Shown: positions 32,249 to 40,134 of the stretch, in pieces
How the letters are laid out: each line of letters begins with the position of its first letter
How positions within the stretch are numbered: position 1 is the first letter of the stretch
Source of the DNA: Collimonas arenae
Lineage (GTDB): Bacteria; Pseudomonadota; Gammaproteobacteria; Burkholderiales; Burkholderiaceae_D
Length of the DNA stretch: 64,000 nt
Assembly (NCBI RefSeq): GCF_000786695.1
Contig: NZ_CP009962.1
Coordinates: 1,116,001-1,180,000, forward strand
Direction: 5' to 3'
Translations under genes and position numbers: made by a program
The notes under the pieces: model-generated
The model's database searches: none
The model's input: only the letters and a program-made list of their open reading frames with translations
What the model was told of the DNA's origin: nothing

Positions 32249-33982
32249 ATGACCACCATGGCCACATCAGCAGAACTGAAGCCGTCGCAGAAGGGCGCAG
32301 GCGATAATGTCACGCCCGATACTATGCGGCTGCGCGAGCATTGCGACCAGCTCTTGATCGGGCTACGCAATGACCGCATGAGCTGGTGGACCCATTGGCG
32401 CGAGATCGCCGACTATCTAATCCCGCGCCGGTACAAGTGGCTGATCACACCGAACCAGGGCAACCGTGGCTCACCGATTAACCAGCGCATCATCGACAAC
32501 ACCGGAACGATCGCGCTGCGGGTGCTGCAGGCCGGCATGATGTCAGGTATCACATCACCTGGCCGGCCATGGTTCAAGATGGCCACCGACAACGATGAAC
32601 TGAACGCGCTCGGTCCTGTAAAGCTGTGGCTGGACGAATGCCAGAAGCGCTTGGCGCGAGTCTTCGCCGAGTCAAATTTCTACACATCGCTGGCTACGAT
32701 CTATGGCGACCTGGGTGCATTCGGCACTGGGGTGATGATCATCTATCAAGACTACGACGACATCATCCGCTGTTTCAACACCTGCGCTGGCGAATACTTC
32801 CTGGCCAACGATGACCGCCAAGACGTCAGCACACTGGGCCGTGAGTTCGTCCTGACCGTCAAACAGGTTGCTGAGCAGTTCGGCTTGGAGAATTGCAGCC
32901 AGACCATTAAGGGCGCGATCCAGACCGGCGGCGCCATGCTCACCCGCGAGGTCAAGGTAGGCCACCTGATCGAGCGTAACAGTGATCTGGTCCCTGGCGC
33001 CCCAGGCGTCAAGGGTATGGAGTGGCGCGAGATCTACTGGGAGATGGGCACCGGACAGAACCTGCTGTTGCGCGTTCGCGGCTTCCACGAAAAGCCATTC
33101 ATCGCCCCTCGCTGGGATATCGTGGGCAACGATGCCTACGGCCGCAGTCCTGGCATGGACGCCCTGGGCGACATCAAGATGCTGCAGGTAGAGCAGAAGC
33201 GCAAGGCACAGGCGATCGACAAGCACGTCAACCCGCCGATGATTGCGGACATATCGCTTAAGAACGAGCCGGCCAGCATGCTCCCAGGCGGTGTGACCTA
33301 TATCGCTGGAAACCTCAACGGCGTCGGCTTCAAACCAGCCTATGAGATCGCACCAGATTTCAGCGGCCTGTCGAACGACATCAAGGATGTGCAGGGCCGT
33401 ATCAAGGTCACGTTCTTCAACGACCTGTTCATGATGATCAGCCAGCTGGACACCGTGCGCACCGCAACTGAGATCGATGCTCGCAAGGAAGAAAAGCTGA
33501 TCCAGCTCGGGCCGGTGCTGGAGCGTTTCGAGAACGAAGCACTGGACCCGGCCATCAACTGCGCATTCAACATCATGTTGCGCACCGGCCAGCTGCCGCC
33601 GATCCCGCAGGAGCTGTCTGGCATCCACATCAAGATAGAATACATCTCAATGCTGGCCGAGGCTCAGCGTGCTGCCAGTACTGCCGGCATCGAGCGGCTG
33701 GCCGGCTTCGTCGGCAACATCGCTGCAGTCAAGCCTGAGGTGCTGGATAACCTGGACTTCGACGAGATCATCGACACCTACGCTGACATGCTGGGCGTAA
33801 CACCCAAGGCCATCGTGCCTATCGTCAAGGTCATGCAGATCCGCGCCGCGCGCAGCCAGCAGATGCAGCAGCAACAGGCACTGCAGAACAGCACAGCCGC
33901 CGCACAGGGCGCACAGACACTCAGCCAGACAGACACCGGCGGCGGTATCTCTGCGCTTCAGAAGATGTTGGGGAACGGGTGA
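32249..33982 (+). CDS. Portal (head-tail connector) protein, 577 aa
   Basis: The protein forms the dodecameric ring through which DNA enters and leaves. It matches the podovirus head-tail connector family (PF12236 type): WREIADYLIPRRYKW, GMMSGITSPGRPWFKM, NFYTSLATIYGDLGAFGTG, YGRSPGMDALGDIKML and TVRTATEIDARKEEKL. A Gln-rich helix forms the C-terminal barrel region (QQMQQQQALQ). Length is normal for this family. Confidence 0.92.
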   Translation: MTTMATSAELKPSQKGAGDNVTPDTMRLREHCDQLLIGLRNDRMSWWTHWREIADYLIPRRYKWLITPNQGNRGSPINQRIIDNTGTIALRVLQAGMMSGITSPGRPWFKMATDNDELNALGPVKLWLDECQKRLARVFAESNFYTSLATIYGDLGAFGTGVMIIYQDYDDIIRCFNTCAGEYFLANDDRQDVSTLGREFVLTVKQVAEQFGLENCSQTIKGAIQTGGAMLTREVKVGHLIERNSDLVPGAPGVKGMEWREIYWEMGTGQNLLLRVRGFHEKPFIAPRWDIVGNDAYGRSPGMDALGDIKMLQVEQKRKAQAIDKHVNPPMIADISLKNEPASMLPGGVTYIAGNLNGVGFKPAYEIAPDFSGLSNDIKDVQGRIKVTFFNDLFMMISQLDTVRTATEIDARKEEKLIQLGPVLERFENEALDPAINCAFNIMLRTGQLPPIPQELSGIHIKIEYISMLAEAQRAASTAGIERLAGFVGNIAAVKPEVLDNLDFDEIIDTYADMLGVTPKAIVPIVKVMQIRAARSQQMQQQQALQNSTAAAQGAQTLSQTDTGGGISALQKMLGNG

Positions 33983-34350
33983 TGAGCGACAAGATATTCA
34001 ACCTCAAGGATCTGGAGAAGATGCTACGGCCTGGTGCTGATCCTCTGGCGCGCAAGTTGTTCGAGCAGCGCATGGAAGAGGAAGCGGCTGAGGATGTGCG
34101 TGAAGCAGCAGCGGGCGGACTGAAGTTTGGTCCACCGCCTGTTCCTGACGCCCAGCTGGTCTACAGCCCAGCCTCAAACAAAGTCGGGGTGGCCATCCGG
34201 GGCGCCCAGCGTATCTGTGAGCTGCCGAAGGAATACACCGGCACCGGCATGGAGCTGGCGCTGATCCCCGGCAATCGTTTGATCGTGACTCACCCGAACC
34301 ACTCGCCACTGTTGATCGATCCACAGACCGGCACAACAAGGAAACTGTGA
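33982..34350 (+). CDS. Small head-cluster protein, 122 aa
   Basis: The ATG overlaps the portal stop by one base. The first part is a charged helix (LKDLEKMLRPGADPLARKLF); the second is a beta-rich domain (MELALIPGNRLIVTHPNHSP). Not recognised by function. It is part of a run of small genes between portal and scaffold. Confidence 0.55.
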   Translation: MSDKIFNLKDLEKMLRPGADPLARKLFEQRMEEEAAEDVREAAAGGLKFGPPPVPDAQLVYSPASNKVGVAIRGAQRICELPKEYTGTGMELALIPGNRLIVTHPNHSPLLIDPQTGTTRKL

Positions 34351-34514
34351 TGCCTGAAATCAATCCACAGATCATGCAGCAAGTGGCGCAAGGTCAGCAG
34401 CCAGGACCAGTGCAGCCACCGGTTGCAACGAAGCCAGTGAAGAAGGGCAAGAAGGGCGCTCAAGCCAATCCTGCCCAGACCGTTTATCCCAACCTACCTA
34501 CACAGGGGCAATGA
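34350..34514 (+). CDS. Short basic protein with C-terminal YPNL, 54 aa
   Basis: Read from an ATG whose first base is the last base of the preceding stop; its own stop overlaps the next start (ATGA). The chain is disordered, Gln/Pro/Lys-rich, and ends TVYPNLPTQGQ. The YPNL near the C-terminus recurs in three other proteins of this cluster, hinting at a common binding peptide. Confidence 0.6.
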   Translation: MPEINPQIMQQVAQGQQPGPVQPPVATKPVKKGKKGAQANPAQTVYPNLPTQGQ

Positions 34515-34858
34515 TGGCTACTACTGCACACAAAGCACCAGTCGGGCCAAACGGCCCTGTATCTCCAGGAAGCACCGTCACGCCGCCGATGTCTGGCAAC
34601 GCTGGCGCGCCGTCGCAGAAGCGCGACACGTCAGATCCATGGCTCGGCACCAAGGGTGGCACGCCATCCAGTCCAGATGTGAGCAAGGGCAGCATGGGCG
34701 AAGTCAAGAAGACCGATGCTAAGGATAGCAAGGTGACCAAGGGCATTGCCGACAACAAGGGCGCGCCCAAGGAATCCGTGATCAGCAAGACAGCGCTGAA
34801 GCACAAGACGCCGGCGCAGAAGATGTATCCGTCGCTCAAGACGCAGGACGGGGACTGA
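34511..34858 (+). CDS. Disordered basic protein with C-terminal YPSL, 115 aa
   Basis: Either of two adjacent ATGs (34511, 34514) may start it. The sequence is Pro/Gly/Ser- and then Lys/Asp-rich with no predicted fold, ending AQKMYPSLKTQDGD. It lies between two other short basic proteins that end in the same kind of motif. A virion or scaffold-associated role is inferred from position. Confidence 0.6.
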   Translation: MMATTAHKAPVGPNGPVSPGSTVTPPMSGNAGAPSQKRDTSDPWLGTKGGTPSSPDVSKGSMGEVKKTDAKDSKVTKGIADNKGAPKESVISKTALKHKTPAQKMYPSLKTQDGD

Positions 34859-34859
34859 T

Positions 34860-35108
34860 ATGGCCAAGCTCACCGCTGCCGATCGCAAGAAGATTCCCGC
34901 CAGTCAGTTTGGCGAACCCGGGAAGAAGAAGTATCCGATGCCTGACGCCAGCCACGCCGCGAACGCAAAGAGCCGCGCCAGCCAGGCGGTCAACGCAGGC
35001 CGCATGTCTAAGGCCGAAGAAGAGAAGATCGACAGCAAGGCTGATGCCGTGCTGGGCAAGAAGAAGTCCGCAGCAAAAACGCTGTACCCAAACCTCAAAG
35101 GAGATTGA
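34860..35108 (+). CDS. Conserved small phage protein with C-terminal YPNL, 82 aa
   Basis: The blocks LTAADRKKIPASQFGEP, KKYPMPDASHAANAKSRASQ and AEEEKIDSKADAVLGK are those of a small family widely found in phages and mobile elements, with unknown function. It ends AAKTLYPNLKGD, sharing the motif of the two preceding genes. AAGGAG-type site upstream is weak. Confidence 0.7.
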   Translation: MAKLTAADRKKIPASQFGEPGKKKYPMPDASHAANAKSRASQAVNAGRMSKAEEEKIDSKADAVLGKKKSAAKTLYPNLKGD

Positions 35109-35110
35109 CC

Positions 35111-35341
35111 GTGGAACAAACAGAAGCCCAAGCCATCAACGACGGGCACATCATCGAACGCTTGGAAAGCGGACTACCGGTCTATTTCAGCGTGAAGATC
35201 GGGCGCGACTTCGGTCAGCCCGCCGGCGGATGGACCGATGACCGGACCGTCGCCACGGTCTACAAGGAATCTGACGCTCTCAATCTCTTATCGAATGGGC
35301 TTGCCAGCTTGGCACCGTTCTGCAAGGTGGTGGCCAAATGA
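35111..35341 (+). CDS. Small uncharacterised head-cluster protein, 76 aa
   Basis: The GTG at 35111 is chosen because AAAGGAG ends 8 bp before it. The protein looks like a single alpha/beta domain (INDGHIIERLESGLPVYFSV, WTDDRTVATVYKESDAL). No family is known. It overlaps the glycosyltransferase gene by 4 bp. Confidence 0.55.
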   Translation: MEQTEAQAINDGHIIERLESGLPVYFSVKIGRDFGQPAGGWTDDRTVATVYKESDALNLLSNGLASLAPFCKVVAK

Positions 35342-36009
35342 AAAAAGTTTGCATAGCCGTCCCATCCGGCGACATGGTGCACGCTGACTTTGCTATGGCA
35401 CTGGCAGCCGTGGCGTACATGTGCGGCCCACAGCATGGGACAGAAACAATTCCGCTGGCGATCACCAACGCCAAGGGTTCGCTGGTTGTCAATAACCGTA
35501 ACAGGATGGTGGCCGAGGCACAGAAGCTGGATGTCGACTACATATTCTTCGTAGATAGCGATGTGGTGCTGCCGAATTGGGCACTGCACCGGCTGCTGGC
35601 TGCTGACAAGGATATCGTCGGCGGCACCTATGTGCAGCGCGAAGAGCCGCATTTGATCCTGGGCAAGACATTGGATGGCACTCTCATTCATGACTCGATG
35701 CAGGGAATGGAGATCAAGCCGAACGAGCTGATGGAAGTCGGTGCGCTGCCAGGTGGTTGCATGCTGGTCAAGATGTCGGTGTTCGAGAAGATCGGGGCCG
35801 CAGAGTCGCCAATTTTCCAAACTCCAGCACGTCGTGAAGACGACGGTACTTGGTGGATTGAAGGCGAGGATTATTACTTCTGCCGCTGGGCTCGGCAAAG
35901 TGGTTATTCAATCTTCCTCGACTGGGGCTTGTCGGTGCACCTTAAACACGTCGGCCAGCAGCACAACACCATCCCATTCAAGGAGGCACCAAATGCGCTC
36001 GTCAACTGA
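35338..36009 (+). CDS. Glycosyltransferase-like protein (GT-A fold), 223 aa
   Basis: The sequence has a GT-A fold pattern: KKVCIAVPSGDMVHADFAMAL, a nucleotide-sugar-binding YIFFVDSDVVLPNWAL with a D-x-D centre, DIVGGTYVQRE, LPGGCMLVKMSVFEKIG and a late GEDYYFCRWARQSGY acid motif. It resembles family 2-like enzymes that phages encode. It lies between small head proteins and the Bbp19-like gene and overlaps that gene by 17 bp, so it is made together with virion proteins. Targets could be virion proteins, DNA or host surface; the sequence does not tell. Confidence 0.78.
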   Translation: MKKVCIAVPSGDMVHADFAMALAAVAYMCGPQHGTETIPLAITNAKGSLVVNNRNRMVAEAQKLDVDYIFFVDSDVVLPNWALHRLLAADKDIVGGTYVQREEPHLILGKTLDGTLIHDSMQGMEIKPNELMEVGALPGGCMLVKMSVFEKIGAAESPIFQTPARREDDGTWWIEGEDYYFCRWARQSGYSIFLDWGLSVHLKHVGQQHNTIPFKEAPNALVN

Positions 36010-36316
36010 AGAAACTGCAGCAGACAACTATGACACTGGAGACCGTAAAGCCGTCGCCGATCGTGAGAAGCTGGCCAAGGTGCGCGAAGAGAAGCGCATC
36101 AACGGCCTGAAGCTGACCATGGCAACGAGCGACGGGCGGCGCTGGATGTGGGCTTTTCTGTCCAACTGTGGCCTGTTCTCTGTCGAATTCAACGGCAACA
36201 GCAAGGACTACTACAACCTCGGCCGCCGCGGCGCTGGCATGCCAGTCATGGCAGAGATCCAGAAGCACTGCATGGACGAATACATCTTGATGGCTCGGGA
36301 GAATGCAAATGTTTAA
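35993..36316 (+). CDS. Bbp19-like phage structural protein, 107 aa
   Basis: AGGAGG precedes the ATG at 35993. The part LTMATSDGRRWMWAFLSNCG, FNGNSKDYYNLGRRGAGM and MAEIQKHCMDEYILMARE matches the Bbp19 family named for Bordetella phage BPP-1, found just before the scaffold gene. It has no known enzymatic role and probably helps head assembly. Confidence 0.78.
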   Translation: MRSSTEETAADNYDTGDRKAVADREKLAKVREEKRINGLKLTMATSDGRRWMWAFLSNCGLFSVEFNGNSKDYYNLGRRGAGMPVMAEIQKHCMDEYILMARENANV

Positions 36317-37070
36317 TCTGTTCAAATTCAATCACCGCCTCCTGGAAGGCGACGACGGCAGCGGTGCAGCAGCCAGCGCAGCACCTGCTGGTACACCAGC
36401 TGCGCCTGCAGCTGCTCCGGCCGCATCGGCACCAGCAGCTGCTCCAGCTGCCGCAGCACCGGCTGATCCTGGCCTGACGCCACCAGCGAGCATGCTGGAT
36501 GGTGTTCCAGCACCGGACGGCGCCAAGCCACTAGAAGGCGAAGCACCAAAGCCAGAAGGCGAAACCAAGCCGCTTGAACCTGTCGAGTACAAGGATTTCG
36601 CGCTGCCTGAGGGTATCCACGTACAGCCGGACCGCATGAATGCGTTCAAGGAAGAGGCCGCCAAGTCTGGCCTTTCCCAAGACGTAGCACAGAAGTTCGT
36701 CGACATGTACGCAGAAAATTTCAAGCAACTCAGCGAAGCGCCAATGCGCGCCTGGACTGAGCTGCAGAACAAGTGGCAGGCAGAAGTCAAGGCAGACCCC
36801 GAAATCGGTGGCGCGAACCTCGACAAGAACCTAGCCACGATCAAAAGCGGGTTGAGCAATCTTCTCGGTGAAGGTGCATCAAAGTTCTACGAGGCGCTTA
36901 ACTTGACCGGCGCCGGCAACAATCCAGAAATTATCCGTGGACTCCTCAAGGCGGCAGCACCTCACGCACCCGCCAGTCCGGTAGAAGGTCGACCAGGCGG
37001 CAGCAGCAAGTCGGCAGGTTCGATCATGTACCCCACGATGGCAGGGCTGGGCAACGGGCACGAAACTTAA
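36309..37070 (+). CDS. Capsid scaffold-like protein (Bbp18 position), 253 aa
   Basis: The protein starts with a low-complexity Ala/Pro stretch (about 18-65), then an acidic, coiled helical core (FKEEAAKSGLSQDVAQKFVD, LQNKWQAEVKADPEIGG), typical of scaffolds that shape the prohead. It lies directly before the major capsid gene. The C-terminus SIMYPTMAGLGNGHET shows the YPxL/M motif shared with three small proteins upstream. ATG 36303 or 36309 may be used. Confidence 0.75.
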   Translation: MFNLFKFNHRLLEGDDGSGAAASAAPAGTPAAPAAAPAASAPAAAPAAAAPADPGLTPPASMLDGVPAPDGAKPLEGEAPKPEGETKPLEPVEYKDFALPEGIHVQPDRMNAFKEEAAKSGLSQDVAQKFVDMYAENFKQLSEAPMRAWTELQNKWQAEVKADPEIGGANLDKNLATIKSGLSNLLGEGASKFYEALNLTGAGNNPEIIRGLLKAAAPHAPASPVEGRPGGSSKSAGSIMYPTMAGLGNGHET

Positions 37071-37133
37071 TCACTCTACGTTCTGACTCGCACGGCCCCA
37101 CCTTTACACGGCCACCCGATGAAGACTCAAGAC

Positions 37134-37163
37134 AAGGAGAACCACAAATGAACCACTAAGGAG
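37134..37163 (+). promoter_or_regulatory. Tandem Shine-Dalgarno sites with 3-codon mini-ORF before capsid gene
   Basis: AAGGAG at 37134-37139 leads to an ATG at 37148 that codes only Met-Asn-His before a TAA (37157-37159). That TAA overlaps a second AAGGAG (37158-37163), which serves the capsid ATG at 37170. Ribosomes ending the mini-ORF would be placed on the capsid site, so this may raise capsid translation. Confidence 0.5.
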
Positions 37164-37169
37164 CTTCAC

Positions 37170-38213
37170 ATGGCTATTCTCGGCGGCACCGCACTCACGT
37201 ATGCGGACTGGGCGAAACGCGTAGACGACGATGGCAAGATCGCCACCATCATCAATCTGCTTTCCCAAACTAATGAAATCCTGGACGACATGCTTGTCGT
37301 AGAGGGTAATCTTCCAACCGGTCACAAGACCACCGTTCGTACTGGCTTGCCGTCTGCAACATGGCGCCTGCTGAACTACGGTGTCATCAAGACCAAATCC
37401 ACCACCGCACAGATCACCGACAACTGCGGCATGCTGGAATGCTACTCGGAAATCGATAAGGATCTGGCTGACTTGAACGGTAACACCGCCGAGTTCCGCT
37501 TGTCCGAAGATATGGCTTTCCTCGAAGGCATGAACCAGCAGATGGCGCAAACACTGTTCTACGGGAACACTCTGGTGAACCCCGAGCGCTTCATGGGACT
37601 GTCGGCACGCTTCAACACTTCCACCCTGGCCAATGCGCAAACAGCAGCCAACGTCATCAGCGCTGGCGGCGCCGCATCGACCAACACGTCGATCTGGATC
37701 ACCTGCTGGGGTCCGAACACGGTGCACGGTATTTTCCCGAAAGGCAAAATCTCCGGACTTCAGCATCGTGACCTTGGCGAATGGCCGCTGACAGACTCGA
37801 ACGGCAACATGTATCAGGGCTACCGGACTCACTTCAAGTGGGATATGGGCCTGACCGTTCGCGACTGGCGTTACGTGGTGCGCATCGCCAACATCGACGT
37901 GACACTCTTGTCTGGTGGCTCTGCTGCCAACTTGATTAACGCGCTGATCCGTGGTGTTCACCGTCTGCCGACTGCCCCTGTGCGTGTATCGACAGAGCAG
38001 AAATCCGACGCACCAGACGGCGGCATGATGCAGATGGGCCGTCTTGCCATCTACTGCAACCGCACCATTCGCACCTACCTCGACATCCAAGCTGTCAACA
38101 AGACCAACGTCCTGCTGCGCCTGGAAGAGTGGGAAGGCAAAGCCATCACCACGTTCCGGGGGATTCCAGTTCGCACAGTCGATGCGATTCTGTCCACCGA
38201 ATCGGCCATCTAA
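37170..38213 (+). CDS. Major capsid protein, BPP-1 type, 347 aa
   Basis: The protein forms the icosahedral shell. It has the features of the Bbp17-like capsid family: ALTYADWAKRVDDDGKIATI, NLPTGHKTTVRTGLP, NCGMLECYSEIDKDLADLNG, a central domain, and RVSTEQKSDAPDGGMMQMGR near the end. Length agrees with HK97-fold capsids without a large delta domain. It lies between scaffold and cement genes, with a strong AAGGAG. Confidence 0.88.
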   Translation: MAILGGTALTYADWAKRVDDDGKIATIINLLSQTNEILDDMLVVEGNLPTGHKTTVRTGLPSATWRLLNYGVIKTKSTTAQITDNCGMLECYSEIDKDLADLNGNTAEFRLSEDMAFLEGMNQQMAQTLFYGNTLVNPERFMGLSARFNTSTLANAQTAANVISAGGAASTNTSIWITCWGPNTVHGIFPKGKISGLQHRDLGEWPLTDSNGNMYQGYRTHFKWDMGLTVRDWRYVVRIANIDVTLLSGGSAANLINALIRGVHRLPTAPVRVSTEQKSDAPDGGMMQMGRLAIYCNRTIRTYLDIQAVNKTNVLLRLEEWEGKAITTFRGIPVRTVDAILSTESAI

Positions 38214-38225
38214 AAGGAGATCGAC

Positions 38226-38705
38226 ATGCTTATCGATGCATTTTTGGTTTTTGACCAAGGCACTTACAGCGCTACCACCGGCATGACCGGCGCTGCGCAG
38301 TTCGCCAGCGGCGCGACCACGACCAGCACCAACACGCTGGACATGATCAACGCTCGCGATATGGGTGATGCGCCTTCTGGTCCTGGCGAGCTGTCCGTGA
38401 ACTTTCAAATCACGGCGGCTTATGTGGGGGGCACTTCTGTCAACTTCCAGCTTCAGGGTTCCACGGATAACACCACGTGGACAACCTACAGCGAAACCGG
38501 CGCGGTGCCGGTCGCCAGCCTGGGCGTAGGTGCGCTGCTTTCATTGCCGCTGCCACCGGTCAATCCTGATGCCGGCGCCATTCCTCGCTACTACCGGACC
38601 GCGTATGTCAACGTCGGCGCCAACACGGCCGGCTCGGTGATCGCTTGGCTGGGTGCTCGCACGTACAGCCAGTACTACAAGCCTGGCATCGTCGTCAATA
38701 ACTAA
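38226..38705 (+). CDS. Capsid cement protein, Bbp16-like, 159 aa
   Basis: The beginning LIDAFLVFDQGTYSATTGM and the beta-rich Ig-like body (VNFQITAAYVGGTSVNFQLQ, STDNTTWTTYSETG, RYYRTAYVNVG) fit the Bbp16 cement protein that clamps BPP-1 capsid subunits. AAGGAG lies before the ATG, 12 bp after the capsid stop. Confidence 0.82.
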   Translation: MLIDAFLVFDQGTYSATTGMTGAAQFASGATTTSTNTLDMINARDMGDAPSGPGELSVNFQITAAYVGGTSVNFQLQGSTDNTTWTTYSETGAVPVASLGVGALLSLPLPPVNPDAGAIPRYYRTAYVNVGANTAGSVIAWLGARTYSQYYKPGIVVNN

Positions 38706-38710
38706 CCAAT

Positions 38711-38732
38711 AGGGCCGAGGAAACTCGGCCCT
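38711..38732 (+). terminator. Perfect 9-bp hairpin with GAAA loop after cement gene
   Basis: AGGGCCGAG (38711-38719) and CTCGGCCCT (38724-38732) pair around GAAA. No T run follows, so it is more likely a partial terminator or RNA-stabilising stem that sets capsid expression above that of the genes downstream. Confidence 0.6.
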
Positions 38733-38751
38733 TCACCGAAAGGTATTCATC

Positions 38752-38973
38752 ATGGCAACTGAAAACATTCAAGCAGCACCTGGCGCAGCCCGTTATGAAC
38801 TGACGGAAGCCGCTTACATCGACGACAAGCTGCTGGTCGCCGGTCAACAAATCGAGTATGCCGGCATGCCAGGCTATCACATGGTTCCTTTGAACGACGC
38901 CGCCAAGGCCATGTTCAAGAAGCACGGCAAGGAATTTGTCGACCCGATCCTGGCTTTGACGGCAATCAACTAA
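38752..38973 (+). CDS. Small head-completion region protein, 73 aa
   Basis: A short beta-rich protein (RYELTEAAYIDDKLLVAGQQ, YAGMPGYHMVPLNDAAK) of the kind found after capsid genes. Function is not known; a structural role in the head is inferred from position and strong ribosome site (AAAGG). Confidence 0.6.
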   Translation: MATENIQAAPGAARYELTEAAYIDDKLLVAGQQIEYAGMPGYHMVPLNDAAKAMFKKHGKEFVDPILALTAIN

Positions 38974-38983
38974 GGAGCCTGAC

Positions 38984-39343
38984 ATGGGCATTTTCGCAAC
39001 TGGCGGAATAGAGCAGGCTGGCTATGTGCTGACAGGCGCGTTGTCGTCTGCCGTCGCTGGCGCGCAAGCGCCCTTGCTTGGCGACTTCAATATCGCTGTG
39101 TGGGGAACCTTCGTTGGCACGCTGACGCTGGAAAACTCCTATGACGCCGGCACAACCTGGATCCCGGTGATCAACAAGCACACCGGCAACAACATCACCT
39201 GGACGACGCCCGGAGCGCTGCAAGAGGATGAGGTTGAAGCCGGCGTCTACTACCGCCTGCGCATGACCGCATTCACAAGTGGCACTGCGAACTGGCGGAT
39301 TTCGCAAGGAATGAATACTGGAGATCATCGGAGACTCACATGA
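38984..39343 (+). CDS. Ig-like virion protein, 119 aa
   Basis: The protein is one beta-sandwich-like domain (IAVWGTFVGTLTLENSYDAG, WIPVINKHTGNNITWTTPG, VYYRLRMTAFTSGTANWRIS) resembling small phage decoration proteins. No catalytic motif. It overlaps the next gene by 4 bp. Confidence 0.6.
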   Translation: MGIFATGGIEQAGYVLTGALSSAVAGAQAPLLGDFNIAVWGTFVGTLTLENSYDAGTTWIPVINKHTGNNITWTTPGALQEDEVEAGVYYRLRMTAFTSGTANWRISQGMNTGDHRRLT

Positions 39344-40125
39344 AAAAATTACTTCTGCTTCTGGCTGTTCTTGTTGCGTCTACGGCATTCGCCGGCGGCA
39401 TCTACAACCCCATCAGCGCTACCGATACGATTCAAGTCAACCAGAACGGATATCTCGTCCCGGTTCCAGTAACTGTTGTTGGTGCATCTGCATCATCGCC
39501 AATTGCCGCTATTACGTCGGGGTCCATCAGTGGGTTGTCGCCGCCATTGCCAATTGCCAGCGGTGGGACTTCCAGCGCTACAGCAACCGGTACTGGCTCA
39601 GTTGTCCTGCAAACCTCTCCGACTCTGACCACTCCAGTTATTGGCGCTGCGACAGGCACATCCCTGTCGCTATCTGGGGTTCTTACGCCATCCACAACAG
39701 CCGGCATTGTTGGTACGACATTAGGCGATAGTGCCCAAGCAGGCAGTGTGGGCGAGGTGATTACTAGCTCGATTGCAAGCGGGTCGGCGGTAGCACTCAC
39801 CACTGGCACATCGGCAACCATAACTTCCATTTCGCTGACACCCGGCGACTGGGATGTAACCGGCTTGGTTGTGACTGGACCAGCTGGAACGACTACACAG
39901 ACTAATACCGTTGGCGGCATCTCATCCGTGACGAATGCATTTTCTATGGCACAGAGCACTGTATATTTGCCATTTGCTGCATCGGCTGGTAATAGCATCG
40001 GTATGTCGGTGACGACTAGGATAAATATTTCTTCAACAGCGACCTATTACTTGGTGGTGCAATCCACATTCGCCGTGTCTACCAACGGTGGCTACGGCAC
40101 TATCTTTGCTCGCCGTCGGCGCTAG
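39340..40125 (+). CDS. Virion-cluster protein with N-terminal signal peptide, 261 aa
   Basis: The first 19 residues (KKLLLLLAVLVASTAFA) are a clear Sec signal peptide with an A-F-A cleavage site. The body is Ser/Thr/Gly-rich beta sequence; residues about 75-125 (GGTSSATATGTGSVVLQTSP, TLTTPVIGAATGTSLSLSG) are a block common in phage tail and fibre-like proteins, and the C-terminal half (LTPGDWDVTGLVVTGP) resembles a receptor-type beta domain. An exported protein inside a structural cluster is unusual: it may be displayed on the infected or lysogenic cell, or the hydrophobic start may be retained in virions. Confidence 0.6.
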   Translation: MKKLLLLLAVLVASTAFAGGIYNPISATDTIQVNQNGYLVPVPVTVVGASASSPIAAITSGSISGLSPPLPIASGGTSSATATGTGSVVLQTSPTLTTPVIGAATGTSLSLSGVLTPSTTAGIVGTTLGDSAQAGSVGEVITSSIASGSAVALTTGTSATITSISLTPGDWDVTGLVVTGPAGTTTQTNTVGGISSVTNAFSMAQSTVYLPFAASAGNSIGMSVTTRINISSTATYYLVVQSTFAVSTNGGYGTIFARRRR

Positions 40126-40134
40126 GAGACGGTC

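Noticed and set aside
32672..33628. 318-codon antisense frame in the portal gene
   Set aside because: Shadow of the portal codons; no start signal and no recognisable domain.
37104..38408. 434-codon open frame opposite the capsid and cement genes
   Set aside because: It lies wholly antisense to well-supported structural genes, has no ribosome site, and its His/Gly/Val-rich composition is typical of the reverse of GC-rich coding DNA.
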